Shown: piece after piece, positions 53,009 to 62,188 of the stretch
Position numbering within the stretch: position 1 is the stretch's first letter
How the letters are laid out: each line of letters starts with the position of its first letter
Source of the DNA: Actinosynnema sp. ALI-1.44
GTDB taxonomy: Bacteria > Actinomycetota > Actinomycetes > Mycobacteriales > Pseudonocardiaceae
DNA: 64,000 nt
Assembly: GCF_001984155.1 (NCBI RefSeq)
Contig: NZ_MTQO01000052.1
Coordinates: 434,001 to 498,000, forward strand
Direction: 5' to 3'
Program-made: the position numbers and the translations under genes
Notes under the pieces: model-generated
What the model was told of the DNA's origin: nothing
Database searches by the model: none
The model's input: only the letters and a program-made list of their open reading frames with translations

Positions 53009-55345
53009 ATGTCGCACACCCGCCGCACCATCCTCAGAGCAGGCAGCGCCATCGGCGCCGGGGCCGCGATCGGCGGGCTGCGGACCTTCACCGCGCAGGC
53101 CGAACCCGTCGACCGGCCCGCGTCCGTCCACCTGGTGCCCGACGAGGAAGCCACCACCTTCTGGCACCGCGCGCCCGCGGTGGAAGACAGGATCATGGAG
53201 CAGGGCCTGCCCGTCGGCAACGGCAGGTTAGGCGCGTTGATCGGCGGCAACCCGGCTGGCGATTCGTTCTACATCACCGATGTCTCGCTCTGGGCGGGCG
53301 ACAGGAACGACGTGCTCGACAACGACGGCCAGTTCCCCTACGAACGCGTGCACTTCGGCACCCTCAACGTCCTGGCGCAGGCGGCGGTGGCCATCGCCGA
53401 GCACACGCCGAACGCGATCAACAGGTACCGGCGCACGCTCGACATCAGCAACGGCATCGTCACGACCACGTACGAGTACAAGGGAACCAGGTACCGGCGC
53501 GAGGTCTACGCGAGCCACCCGGACGACGTGATCGTCATGCGGCTGACCCGGGACGGCCGGGGCACGCACACGGGCACGATCTCCCTCGCGGGCACCCACG
53601 GCGAGCCCACAGTCAACGGGGCGTTCGACGGCAGGCTCGACAACGGCCTCAAGTACGCGGCGGTCGCGCAGGCGACGAGCCGGGGCGGCCGGATCGGCTT
53701 CACGGACAACAAGGTCACGTTCACCGACTGCGCCGAGGTCGTCATCGTCATCAGCGGCGGCACCAACTACGTCCCCGACCACAGCGTCGGGTACATGAAG
53801 GCGGACGCCGACCCGTTGGCGATCGCACGGGACAAGGCCGCCAAGGCGCTCAAGGCGTCCGGTGCCGCGCTGCTCGCCACGCACGTCCGTGACTACCAGT
53901 CGCTGTACAACCGGATGAGAGTCGACTTCGGACGGTCGTCGCGCACCCAGCGGTCAATGGACACGTGGTCGCGGCTGGTCGTGCGCGGCACGCCCGGCGC
54001 GCAGCCGGACCCCGAGCTCGAAGCGGGTTACCTGCAGTTCGGCCGTTACCTGATGATCACGGGCTCGCGGGACAACCTGCCGTTGAACCTGCAGGGGCTG
54101 TGGCTGCACAACAACACCCCGGACTGGATGGCCGACTACCACACCGACGTCAACGTCCAGATGAACTACTGGATGGCCGACCGGGCCGGGCTGCCGGACT
54201 GCTTCACGCCGTTCGTCGACTACTGCCTCGCGCAGCTACCCGGCTGGACCAGGACCACCCAGGAGTCGTTCCTCGATCCACGCAACCGGTTCCGCAACAG
54301 CTCCGGCAAGGTCGCCGGTTGGGCGGTGGCGTTCTCCACGAACATCTACGGCGGCTCCGGCTGGTGGTGGCACCCCGGCGGCAACGCCTGGATCTGCAAC
54401 TCGCTGTGGGAGCACTACGAGTACACCCAGGACCGCGCGTACCTGGCGAAGATCTACCCGCTGCTCAAGGGCGCCTGCGAGTTCTGGGAAACACGCCTGG
54501 TGCTGGACCCGGTGCGCCAGAAGCTCGTGGCCGACAAGGACTGGTCGCCCGAACACGGGCCGCAGGACGCCGTCGGCATCACCTACGCCCAGGAACTGTG
54601 CTGGGACCTGTTCGAGCACTTCCGCGCCGCGACCGCGATCCTCGGCAAGGACCGGGCGTACGCGCAGACGATCGCCGGGCTGCAGGACAGGCTGTACATG
54701 CCCGAGGTCAGCCCGAAGAGCGGCTGGCTGCAGGAGTGGATGAGCCCGGACAACCTCGGCGAGACCACGCACCGGCACCTGTCCGGCCTGATCGGGTTCT
54801 TCCCCGGCAACCGGATCACCACGGACACCAGCCCGAAGGAGCTCGTCGAAGGCGTGCGGCAGCAGCTGATCGCCCGTGGCATGGACAGCTTCGGCTGGGC
54901 GTGCGCGTGGCGCGCGCTGTGTTGGGCACGGTTGAAGGACGCCGAGCGGGCGTACCAACTGCTGCTCAACGTGCTGCGGCCGTCGGTCGGCAACGGCAAC
55001 GGCACCGCGCCGAACCTGTTCGACATGTACAGCCTGGGCAGCTACACGATCTTCCAGATCGACGCCAACTTCGGCGCGCCGTCGGCGATGCTCGAAATGC
55101 TGGTGTACTCACGGCCCGGCGTGATCGAGCTGCTGCCCGCGTTGCCCGCGGCGTGGGCCAGGACCGGCTCGATCACCGGAGTCGGCGCGCGCGGCGGTTT
55201 CACCGTCGACGTCTCATGGCGCGACGGCAAGGTCACGAGCGCGACCGTGCACAGCACCACGGGCACGGAAACCGTGGTGCGGTTCGGTTCGTGGCGCAGG
55301 AACATCCGGCTGCGCCCCGGCCAGAGCGTTACCGTCCGGCCGTAG
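53009..55345 (+). CDS. GH95 alpha-L-fucosidase-type glycoside hydrolase (Tat-exported)
   Basis: A 778-residue exported enzyme. A twin-Arg leader (SHTRRTILRAGSAIGAG) is followed by the GH95 pattern: EQGLPVGNGRLGALIGG, LPLNLQGLWLHNNTPDW, DVNVQMNYWMADRAGL, KDWSPEHGPQDAVG (general-acid glutamate expected here), FQIDANFGAPSAMLEML and ELLPALPAAWARTG. Family members remove 1,2-linked L-fucose (some are galactosidases). ATG 53009 is used. The 226-bp stretch before it is less GC-rich and should hold the promoter; no operator was seen by eye. No adjacent sugar transporter is evident, although the LacI-regulated genes lie 2 kb further on. Confidence 0.92.
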   Translation: MSHTRRTILRAGSAIGAGAAIGGLRTFTAQAEPVDRPASVHLVPDEEATTFWHRAPAVEDRIMEQGLPVGNGRLGALIGGNPAGDSFYITDVSLWAGDRNDVLDNDGQFPYERVHFGTLNVLAQAAVAIAEHTPNAINRYRRTLDISNGIVTTTYEYKGTRYRREVYASHPDDVIVMRLTRDGRGTHTGTISLAGTHGEPTVNGAFDGRLDNGLKYAAVAQATSRGGRIGFTDNKVTFTDCAEVVIVISGGTNYVPDHSVGYMKADADPLAIARDKAAKALKASGAALLATHVRDYQSLYNRMRVDFGRSSRTQRSMDTWSRLVVRGTPGAQPDPELEAGYLQFGRYLMITGSRDNLPLNLQGLWLHNNTPDWMADYHTDVNVQMNYWMADRAGLPDCFTPFVDYCLAQLPGWTRTTQESFLDPRNRFRNSSGKVAGWAVAFSTNIYGGSGWWWHPGGNAWICNSLWEHYEYTQDRAYLAKIYPLLKGACEFWETRLVLDPVRQKLVADKDWSPEHGPQDAVGITYAQELCWDLFEHFRAATAILGKDRAYAQTIAGLQDRLYMPEVSPKSGWLQEWMSPDNLGETTHRHLSGLIGFFPGNRITTDTSPKELVEGVRQQLIARGMDSFGWACAWRALCWARLKDAERAYQLLLNVLRPSVGNGNGTAPNLFDMYSLGSYTIFQIDANFGAPSAMLEMLVYSRPGVIELLPALPAAWARTGSITGVGARGGFTVDVSWRDGKVTSATVHSTTGTETVVRFGSWRRNIRLRPGQSVTVRP

Positions 55346-55351
55346 TCTTCC

Positions 55352-55807
55352 TCAGGCGCCCACCTCGCCCACGAGCCTTCGCAGGTAGTGGGCGAGTTGG
55401 GCCCTGTCGTGCTCCTCCCAGCTTCGCGTCAGTTCGTCGAACACGGTGCGTTGCCAGTTGCGCGCGTCCGCCAACAGCTGCTCTCCCGACGGGGTCAGCC
55501 GCACGACCGTACGCCTTTTGTCCATTTCGGACTCCGCGCGGACCAGGTAGCCCGCTTGGGCGGCGTCGCGGACCATCCGGCTCGCGCCGGAGTGGTCGAG
55601 GCCGAGCTGGTGCGCGATCGCGTTCACGGTCGCCTCACCGCCTCTCGATGCCGCCTGACCGGCGGTGTGCACCGCCTCGACCGCCTGGATGTGCTGGACG
55701 TGGCGGAGCTCGCCGGTCAGCTCCGCGGACGCGCGCGCACTCCACCGTCTGGACCAGAAGCGGACGAGCCGGAACAACGCCGGCCCGCCATCGGCGTCAC
55801 TCAGCAT
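55352..55807 (-). CDS. MarR-family transcriptional regulator
   Basis: From ATG 55807, 151 residues. It has ELRHVQHIQAVEAVHTAGQ, the recognition helix with NAIAHQLGLDHSGASRMVRDAAQAGYLVRAESEMDKRRTVVRLTPSG, and a helical dimerisation end. The longer frame upstream is antisense to the VOC gene. It is divergent from the VOC gene with two identical palindromes between; most likely a repressor of both. Confidence 0.9.
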   Translation of the reverse strand: MLSDADGGPALFRLVRFWSRRWSARASAELTGELRHVQHIQAVEAVHTAGQAASRGGEATVNAIAHQLGLDHSGASRMVRDAAQAGYLVRAESEMDKRRTVVRLTPSGEQLLADARNWQRTVFDELTRSWEEHDRAQLAHYLRRLVGEVGA

Positions 55808-55824
55808 GCCCCAGCCTACATCGT

Positions 55825-55859
55825 GTGCGAATCGCACGTATAGTAGGTGCGAATCGCAC
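55825..55859. promoter_or_regulatory. Two identical MarR operators
   Basis: GTGCGAATCGCAC occurs twice, at 55825-55837 and 55847-55859, 22 bases apart. Each is a perfect 6+1+6 palindrome. CGTATAGTAG between them may be a -10 element. They lie between the divergent MarR and VOC genes. Confidence 0.8.
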
Positions 55860-55873
55860 GCATTGGAGGACAC

Positions 55874-56248
55874 GTGGGCATCGTGCTGAACCACATGATC
55901 ATCCCGGCGGCCGACAAGGACCAGGCCGCGAAATTCCTGGCTGACCTGCTCGGACTCGACGTCGGCGCGCCCGCCGGGCCGTTCGCGCCCGTCCAGGTCA
56001 ACGACGACCTGACCCTGGACTTCGACGACCGACACGGCAGCAGGCCGGGGCACTACGCGTTCCTGGTCGACGACGCGAAGTTCGACGGGGTGCTGGCGCT
56101 GCTGGCCCGGCACCCCGACATCGACTACGGCTCAGGCCGCGAACACGGCTGGGACCGCGCCATCAACCACCTCGGCGGCGGCCGTGGCGTGTACGTGCGC
56201 GACCCGAACGGGCACAGCTACGAGCTGTTCACCGCCGTCCCCCACTGA
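55874..56248 (+). CDS. VOC-superfamily (glyoxalase-like) protein
   Basis: From GTG 55874 with a GGAGG ribosome site, 124 residues. It has the paired beta-alpha-beta-beta-beta pattern of the vicinal oxygen chelate fold: NHMIIPAADKDQAAKFLADLLGL, LTLDFDD, HYAFLVDDAKFDGVLALL, and GGGRGVYVRDPNGHSYELF with the metal-ligand positions. It might be a dioxygenase, resistance protein or isomerase. The divergent MarR and the double palindromes suggest induction by a small molecule. An alternative earlier start lies in the operator and is rejected. Confidence 0.88.
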   Translation: MGIVLNHMIIPAADKDQAAKFLADLLGLDVGAPAGPFAPVQVNDDLTLDFDDRHGSRPGHYAFLVDDAKFDGVLALLARHPDIDYGSGREHGWDRAINHLGGGRGVYVRDPNGHSYELFTAVPH

Positions 56249-56416
56249 GAGGCCGAGCAGCTCCGGTTTGTCGGCCAAGGCGAGCCAATGCCGGGCGGGA
56301 TCGGCGACGAGCCGCCGCTCGGCCAGGTCCAGCAGGCCGGAGACGCTCCGGACGGTCGCCGCCAGCGTGCCGCCCGGCTTGTGGATGTGCTGCTCGACGG
56401 TGAAGACGTCCGTCAT
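56132..56416 (-). CDS. Small unknown gene overlapping the GNAT stop
   Basis: ATG 56416 overlaps the stop of the double GNAT gene (ATGA). The 94-residue product reads MTDVFTVEQHIHKPGGTLA then a helical region (VSGLLDLAERRLVADPARHWLALADKPELLG). The last 117 bp are antisense to the end of the VOC gene, so the true C-terminus may be shorter or the frame may be fortuitous. Its coupling overlap and sensible first half support a real gene; no family was recognised. Confidence 0.45.
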   Translation of the reverse strand: MTDVFTVEQHIHKPGGTLAATVRSVSGLLDLAERRLVADPARHWLALADKPELLGLSVGDGGEQLVAVPVRVAHVHATAAAEVVDGAVPAVFAA

Positions 56417-57636
56417 TTCGGGCTCCAGATGTAGGGCGTGGTGGTGACCACCGGCGTGAAGCCGAGGCGTTCCAGGATGGGGCGGCTGTCGTCGGACGCG
56501 TCGACCCACAGGTACCGGACGCCCAACTCGACCGCCAGCCGTGCCCGGGTCGCGACGAGAGCGCGGTAGATGCCCCTACCACGCCACCGCGGCAGCGTCG
56601 TGCCGCCGAACATGCCGATGAACTCCTTGTCCTGCTTCGTGTTCAACCACCCCGCCGACACGACCTCGCCGTCGGCCTCGGCGACGAACACGATGAGGTG
56701 CCGCTTGCGGGAGATCAGGTTGGGCGCGAGCCAGGAGAGGATGTCCGGCCCCCACACGTGGGCGTTCATCGCCGCTATCCGGTGCATGTCGGCGTCGGCG
56801 TCGGTCCGGCGGATCCGCACGCCGTCCGGCAGTGCGGATTCGGCCGCGAAGTCCGCCGCGGCGCCGACCATCACGGTTTCCTTCTCGTCCGGCACGAAAC
56901 CGGCCGCCAGCAACCTGTTCGGCAGGTCCGCGGGCAGGTCGTGGGCGCGGGTCTTCCACTCGACGGCCTCACCACGGGCGGCGTAGAAGTCACGCTGCCG
57001 GGCGATCAGCGCGTCGAGGTCGTCCACACCGGAAACGTCACGCGGCGAGCTCACGAAACCTTGGCGTTTGCCGACCACCCGGACAACCGGGCCGTCGGGT
57101 TCCACGTGGACGCCGTCTTCCATGTCGGTGTGCTCGGACGGCCTGACATGCCGGTCGTACGCCTCGAGCAGCGGTGTGACCAGGTCGATCCGCAACTGGG
57201 GCAGCACACGGCCGGGGATCGACCCGGACGGCGTCTCGCCGGTCTTGACGGCACCCATCGCGGCGTAGAAGCCTTCCGCGTACGGTTCCGCGTCGATCCT
57301 CAGGACCGTGAAACCTTTGGCACGGGCGGTGTCCATGGCGTGCTGCCAGAGCTGTTTGCCGAGCCCTCTGCCGATCACGTCCGGTTCGAGCCACAGGTTG
57401 CCCAGCTCGCCCTCGGGGACAGACCCGTCGAGGCTGTAGAAACCCACCAGCCGCTCGCCGTCCACGGCCACCACGAACAAGCGGTTGGCCAGGTCCTGCG
57501 GCGTGAACGACAACTCGGCCCGGCAGGCGTCCAGGAATGCCTGGTCGTATCCCCAGTGCGCCTTGGACCGCAATGCAAGCTCCCCCAACGCGACGGCCTC
57601 GTCGGGCCGCGCGGCGCGTAACACGATTTGAGCCAC
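56413..57636 (-). CDS. Double GNAT-domain acetyltransferase
   Basis: From GTG 57636, 407 residues with two GNAT units. The N-terminal unit (VLRAARPDEAVALGELALRSKAHWGYD, acetyl-CoA loop VIGRGLGKQLWQHAMDTA) occupies about 1-155. The C-terminal unit (VRIRRTDADADMHRIAAMN, loop LPRWRGRGIYRALVATRARLAVEL) occupies about 245-407. This two-domain plan is known for mycothiol synthase, but length and sequence do not settle that identity, so no symbol is given. Its stop overlaps a small downstream gene. Confidence 0.83.
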   Translation of the reverse strand: MAQIVLRAARPDEAVALGELALRSKAHWGYDQAFLDACRAELSFTPQDLANRLFVVAVDGERLVGFYSLDGSVPEGELGNLWLEPDVIGRGLGKQLWQHAMDTARAKGFTVLRIDAEPYAEGFYAAMGAVKTGETPSGSIPGRVLPQLRIDLVTPLLEAYDRHVRPSEHTDMEDGVHVEPDGPVVRVVGKRQGFVSSPRDVSGVDDLDALIARQRDFYAARGEAVEWKTRAHDLPADLPNRLLAAGFVPDEKETVMVGAAADFAAESALPDGVRIRRTDADADMHRIAAMNAHVWGPDILSWLAPNLISRKRHLIVFVAEADGEVVSAGWLNTKQDKEFIGMFGGTTLPRWRGRGIYRALVATRARLAVELGVRYLWVDASDDSRPILERLGFTPVVTTTPYIWSPK

Positions 57637-57700
57637 GGCATCGATACTCTCATCGGGCGCTACTGATTTTCGCAGGTCAGAGCGCGTGTTAACCTGAGTT

Positions 57701-57713
57701 TGCAATCGTTTTC
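57701..57713. promoter_or_regulatory. LacI-type operator upstream of lacI-family gene
   Basis: TGCAATCGTTTTC (57701-57713), reverse complement GAAAACGATTGCA. It matches the site at 63448-63460 in 12 of 13 bases and has the central CG typical of LacI operators. It lies 27 bp before the regulator start. Confidence 0.7.
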
Positions 57714-57739
57714 CGCCGCTGAGGCCGGGTGCTGCCGCT

Positions 57740-58765
57740 ATGCCGACGAACTCCCCCACCCTCAAAGAGGTCGCGCAGCGGGCAGGAGTGCACGTCACCA
57801 CCGCGTCGCGAGCCCTCAACCCCGCGACCAGCTCACTGGTCAACCCCGCGACGATGCGCCGCGTGCAGGCCGCCGCCCGTGAACTGCGCTACCAGCCCAA
57901 CGCGATGGCCCGCGGCCTGAAGACCTCGCGGTCGATGTCGGTCGGCGTGCTGCTGCCGGACCTGACCAACCCGCTGTTCCCGCCGATCGTGCGCGGGATC
58001 GAGGACGTGCTGGCCGCATCCGGCTACACCACGCTGATCGCCAACACCGACAACGACCTGGAACGACAGCGCACCCTGTTCGACACGTTACGCGCCCGCC
58101 AGGTCGACGGCGTGATCATCGCGACGGCCCGCCGGGACGACACGCTGTTCGCCGAAGCGCACCAGCAAGGCCTCCGAATGGTGATGGTCAACCGACGGGT
58201 CGACCAGTCCGACATCCCGTCGGTCACCGGCGACGACCACGACGGAATCGCGATGGCAGTCCGGCACCTGATCGAACTCGGGCACACCCGCATCGCACAC
58301 GTCGGCGGCCCGCAGCACACGTCGACCGGGCGCACAAGGCAACGCGCCTACCGGCAGGCGCTCGACGACGCCGGAATCGAACTCGACCCCGGCCTGCTGG
58401 TCACCGCACAGGAGTTCACCGAGGCCGAAGGGGCGACGGCGGCGCGAGCGATGTTCGAGTCAGGCAAACGCCCGACCGCAGTGGTCGCCGCCAACGACAT
58501 GATCGCGCTGGGCTGCCTCGATGTGTTCGCCGAGCGACGGATGCGATGCCCGAGGGACATCAGCCTGGTCGGGTTCAACGACATGCCGTTCGTCGACCGC
58601 CTGACACCACCGCTGAGCACGGTGCACGTGCCGCACTACCAGATCGGCGCGGAAGCAGCGCGGATGCTGCTGGAAAGACTGGCAAACCCGGACCTACCAG
58701 CGAAGTCGATCACACTGCCCGCGACACTGGTACTGCGTGAGTCGACCGCAGCACCGAAGGTGTGA
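57740..58765 (+). CDS. LacI-family transcriptional regulator
   Basis: A 341-residue regulator. The DNA-binding part reads TLKEVAQRAGVHVTTASRALN with the hinge (about residues 7-65), followed by the periplasmic-binding-protein-like domain: VGVLLPDLTNPLFPPIVRGIEDVL, VDGVIIATARRDD, LGHTRIAHVGGP, AVVAANDMIALGCLDVF, DISLVGFNDMPFVDRLTPPLSTVHVP. It is convergent with the branched-chain-type ABC operon. Nearly identical operator sequences precede it and the operon, so it probably represses both; the inducer is unknown. Confidence 0.95.
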   Translation: MPTNSPTLKEVAQRAGVHVTTASRALNPATSSLVNPATMRRVQAAARELRYQPNAMARGLKTSRSMSVGVLLPDLTNPLFPPIVRGIEDVLAASGYTTLIANTDNDLERQRTLFDTLRARQVDGVIIATARRDDTLFAEAHQQGLRMVMVNRRVDQSDIPSVTGDDHDGIAMAVRHLIELGHTRIAHVGGPQHTSTGRTRQRAYRQALDDAGIELDPGLLVTAQEFTEAEGATAARAMFESGKRPTAVVAANDMIALGCLDVFAERRMRCPRDISLVGFNDMPFVDRLTPPLSTVHVPHYQIGAEAARMLLERLANPDLPAKSITLPATLVLRESTAAPKV

Positions 58766-58842
58766 CCGGAACGACCAGCGCCCCGCCCCGGAAAGACCGA
58801 AACCGCTCGATCATGACCCTGTTGGACGGGAAGGGCAACCAG

Positions 58843-59565
58843 CTAAGCCTTACGCCCCAGAGCCCCGAGATAGAGCGAAGCGACATCGGGATGGCCAGAG
58901 ATCTCCCCAGCGGTGCCATGCAACCGAACCCGCCCACCTTCCATGACGACGCCGTGCGTGGACAGAGACAACCCGAGCCGAACGTTCTGTTCCACCAGAA
59001 TTACGGTCTTCCCCCGATCCCGCATCCCACCGATCAGCTCGGCGACGGCGGCCAGCCCCTTGGGATCCAGACCGAGTGAAGGCTCGTCCAGCAGAACAAC
59101 AGCAGGATCGAGCATCAGAGAACGACCGATCTCCACCATCCGCCGCTGACCCCCGGAAAGGTTCCCAGCCGCAGTCCCCGCCCGTTCGGTGATCAACGGA
59201 ACCAGCGCGGCAACGGCCGAATACCGTTCCGCCAACAGCTCGCGCTGCCCACGGATCAGATACCCACCCATCAAAACGTTGTCACGCACGCTCATCCGCG
59301 GGAACAACGCCCCGCTTTGCGGCACCTGAGCGACACCCTTGGCCAGGACCTGCGGCGCGGTCAGCTGGTCGATCCGCTCGTCGCCCAGAAGCACGGCGCC
59401 GTCCCGCGGCCTGACCAACCCGCTGACCACCCGCAGGACTGTCGACTTCCCGGCGCCGTTCGGGCCCAGCACGCACGTCACCGAACCGGGAACAACGCTC
59501 AGGTCGAGACCACGCAGGACGTCACCACCGCCGTACCCGGCGTACACACCTTTCAACGTCAGCAT
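58843..59565 (-). CDS. livF: Branched-chain-type ABC ATPase (LivF)
   Basis: A 240-residue ATPase: Walker A LGPNGAGKSTVLR, signature LSGGQRRMVEIGRSLM, Walker B VVLLDEPSLGLDPKG, H-loop LVEQNVRL as in LivF. It is the last gene of the SBP-livH-livMG-livF set and its ATG overlaps the preceding stop (TGATG). With the fused LivMG protein it forms the ATPase pair of the uptake system. Confidence 0.93.
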   Translation of the reverse strand: MLTLKGVYAGYGGGDVLRGLDLSVVPGSVTCVLGPNGAGKSTVLRVVSGLVRPRDGAVLLGDERIDQLTAPQVLAKGVAQVPQSGALFPRMSVRDNVLMGGYLIRGQRELLAERYSAVAALVPLITERAGTAAGNLSGGQRRMVEIGRSLMLDPAVVLLDEPSLGLDPKGLAAVAELIGGMRDRGKTVILVEQNVRLGLSLSTHGVVMEGGRVRLHGTAGEISGHPDVASLYLGALGRKA

Positions 59566-61310
59566 CAGCCGCTCACTTCACCCAGGTAAGCACCCAGCAC
59601 CGCCGGGTCCTCGCGGATCGCCCCGGGCGGCCCCGAAGCGATCACCTTTCCCCTGTCCAGCACGAAGACCGGGTCGCACAGGTCGAGCACCAGCGGGATG
59701 TCGTGCTCCACGACGAGGAACGTGATTCCCTGCTCCGCTCCTGCCCTGACGATGCCGGTGATCCGGTCGACGAGGTCGGGGTGCACGCCGCCCGCGGGTT
59801 CGTCGAGCAGGACCAGTCGTGGCTGGAGCACCATCACCTGCGCCAACTCCACGAGCTTCTGCTGGCCGTAGGACAGCGAACCCGCCGGTTCGGCCCCGAA
59901 CCGGCCGAGCCCGACGAGGTCGAGCAGCTCACGGGCGCGGTCGGCCTCGTGCCCGGTGACCGCGCCGGACGCGAGCACCGCGGGGGAGAACGCGGCCAGC
60001 GGCGCGACGACGTTCTCCAGCACAGTCATGCCTTTGAACAGCCGGGTCAGTTGGAAGGTCCGGCCGATCCCCCTGTGTGCCCGCGCCCACGGTGCCAGGC
60101 CGTCGATCCGCTCGCCGTCGAACCGGATCTCCCCGGTGTGGGCGCCGCCGGTGCCCGTGACCAGGTTGAACAAGGTTGTCTTGCCGGATCCGTTCGGCCC
60201 GATCAGCGCGGTGACCGACCCGGTGGGCACGGTGAGGCTGACGCCGTCGACCGCGGTCAGGCCGCCGAACGCCTTGCGCGCGTTCCGGACTTCCAGCAGT
60301 GGATCGGTTCTCGGTTCGGCGGGCGCACGGGTGACGATGGTGACCGGGCGCCGCGCGGCCGTGTGATCGGTGTGTTCGACTTCGTGGCGTTTCGCGAACA
60401 GGCGACGCACGGCAGGTAGCAGCCCGTCCGGCAGGAACAGCACGATGACGACGAGCGCGAGGCCGAAGACCAGCAGGCGGCTCTGGGACCCGCCGCCGTA
60501 GACCGTCGCCGCCTCACCCGCGAACGACACGACGAACGCGCCGACGACCGGGCCCCACAGCGTTCCCTTGCCGCCGACCAAGGCCGCGAGCACGATCGTG
60601 ACGCTGCTGAGGATGTTGAACGCGCCCAACGGGTTGAGGAACGTCAGGAAGTACGCGTAGACCGCACCCGCGACGCCGACGAAGAACGCACTCGCCGCGT
60701 AGGCGAGGCTTTTGTAAAGCGTTGTGGGGATGCCGATGGCGGCGGCCTTGCCCTCGTCCTCGCGGATCGCCACCAGGCCGGTGCCGAACTTCGTGCGCCG
60801 GATCCACGCGCTGAAGCCGAACGCCAGCACCATCAGACCGAGGAACATGAAGTAGAACGGGATGTTGCCGACGTCCCGGCCCCAGGTGGGCAGTTCCAGC
60901 GTGATGCCGTCGGATCCGTTGGTGACCGCGGGCAGGTTGACCGCGAGCACCTGGAACGACAGCAGCATCGCGATCGTGATGATCACGAACGCGGGCCCCT
61001 TGGCGCGCAACACAACACTACCCACGAACAGTGCGACGACGACAGCGACCACGCCGGACAGCGGCGCCAGCACAAGCGGGTTGACGTCCCATTCGACGGA
61101 CAAGATGCCTGCCGTGTAGGCGCCGATCCCGAGGAACACGCTGTGTCCCAACGAGATGTACCCGGCGAAGCCGGAGATGATGTTCCAGCTGATGGCCTGG
61201 ATCGCCACGAGGAACGCCAGCAGCATGACCGTGTGCTCGTACGTGGCGTCCGGCACGACGAAGGGGAACGCGACCAACGCGGCCAGTACGACCGCAGCGC
61301 CCCACCTCAT
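59565..61310 (-). CDS. Fused branched-chain-type permease and ATPase (LivM-LivG)
   Basis: A 581-residue protein. Residues 1-310 are a LivM-like permease with about ten helices (ISWNIISGFAGYISLGHSVFLGIGAYT is the family signature; YKSLAYAASAFFVGVAGAVYAYFL follows). Residues about 335-581 are a LivG-like ATPase: Walker A LIGPNGSGKTTLFNLVTG, signature LSYGQQKLVELAQVM, Walker B LVLLDEPAGGVHPD, H-loop LVVEHDI. The fusion replaces two genes. Both ends overlap neighbours. It should be expressed in 1:1 ratio with its permease domain. Confidence 0.92.
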   Translation of the reverse strand: MRWGAAVVLAALVAFPFVVPDATYEHTVMLLAFLVAIQAISWNIISGFAGYISLGHSVFLGIGAYTAGILSVEWDVNPLVLAPLSGVVAVVVALFVGSVVLRAKGPAFVIITIAMLLSFQVLAVNLPAVTNGSDGITLELPTWGRDVGNIPFYFMFLGLMVLAFGFSAWIRRTKFGTGLVAIREDEGKAAAIGIPTTLYKSLAYAASAFFVGVAGAVYAYFLTFLNPLGAFNILSSVTIVLAALVGGKGTLWGPVVGAFVVSFAGEAATVYGGGSQSRLLVFGLALVVIVLFLPDGLLPAVRRLFAKRHEVEHTDHTAARRPVTIVTRAPAEPRTDPLLEVRNARKAFGGLTAVDGVSLTVPTGSVTALIGPNGSGKTTLFNLVTGTGGAHTGEIRFDGERIDGLAPWARAHRGIGRTFQLTRLFKGMTVLENVVAPLAAFSPAVLASGAVTGHEADRARELLDLVGLGRFGAEPAGSLSYGQQKLVELAQVMVLQPRLVLLDEPAGGVHPDLVDRITGIVRAGAEQGITFLVVEHDIPLVLDLCDPVFVLDRGKVIASGPPGAIREDPAVLGAYLGEVSG

Positions 61311-62188
61311 GCGACCGCGTCCTCACGCAGCCGTGTCCCGAAAAGCCCGTGCGGACGGACGATCAGCACCAGCAGGATCACCGCGTAGAAGACCACAGTG
61401 GACCACCTCGGCGACCCGTACGTCGCGGTGATCGTCTCCGCGAGGCCGAGGATGAGCGCGCCGACCCACGCACCGCGCAGCGATCCCATTCCACCGAGCA
61501 CGATGATGCCGAGCAGCTTGGCGATCCAGTCGTAGTGCGACGCCGGGAAGAACGGGTACAGCACAGCCAGGATCGACCCGCCTGTGCCCGCGGTCGCCGC
61601 GCCGATCGCGAACGACAACGCCGCGACCGTCGACGCGCTGATCCCGACCAGCGCGGCACCGGACGGGTTCTGCGCGGTCGCGCGGATCGCCCGGCCGGTC
61701 CACGTCCGGTTGAGCACCAGGTAGAGCAGGCCGAGCACGAGCAGCGCGGCGAGAAAGCCGTAGACCTGGGCCTTGGGCAGCACCACCGAGCCGATCGTGA
61801 ACGACTGCGCGAAGTACGGCGGCGTGGCCGAGCGGAAGTAGTTGCCCGCCGTGACGTTCAGCAGGCCTTCGATGGTCAGCGCGATCCCGAACGTCAGCAG
61901 CATCGACATCGCCGGGCTGCTCGCGCGCACCCGCACGACCACCAGGCGGTACAGCACCCAGCCGACGCCGAACATCAGCGGCGTCGTGGCCAGCGCCAGC
62001 AGGATCGGGTCGATCCCGGTCACCTGCCACGCTTTCCACGTCAGCATCGCGACGAGCACGAGGAACGCGCCCTGTGCGACGTTGACGATGCCCATGATGC
62101 CGAAGACCAGCGTCAGCCCGGCCGCCATCAGGGCGTAGACCCCGCCGATCAACACCCCCAACGCGACCGTCTGCACCGCTTGGGTCAT
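61307..62188 (-). CDS. livH: Branched-chain-type permease (LivH)
   Basis: From ATG 62188, 293 residues with about eight helices. It has GVLIGGVYALMAAGLTLVFGIMGIVNVAQGAF at the start and RATAQNPSGAALVGISASTVAALSFAIGAATAG in the middle, the usual LivH signatures. ATGA overlaps join it to the binding protein gene and to the LivMG gene. It forms the second half of the membrane channel. Confidence 0.93.
   Translation of the reverse strand: MTQAVQTVALGVLIGGVYALMAAGLTLVFGIMGIVNVAQGAFLVLVAMLTWKAWQVTGIDPILLALATTPLMFGVGWVLYRLVVVRVRASSPAMSMLLTFGIALTIEGLLNVTAGNYFRSATPPYFAQSFTIGSVVLPKAQVYGFLAALLVLGLLYLVLNRTWTGRAIRATAQNPSGAALVGISASTVAALSFAIGAATAGTGGSILAVLYPFFPASHYDWIAKLLGIIVLGGMGSLRGAWVGALILGLAETITATYGSPRWSTVVFYAVILLVLIVRPHGLFGTRLREDAVA

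Noticed and set aside
53965-55944. 659-codon plus-strand frame
   Set aside because: It is a frame-shifted shadow of the GH95 gene and continues into antisense of MarR.
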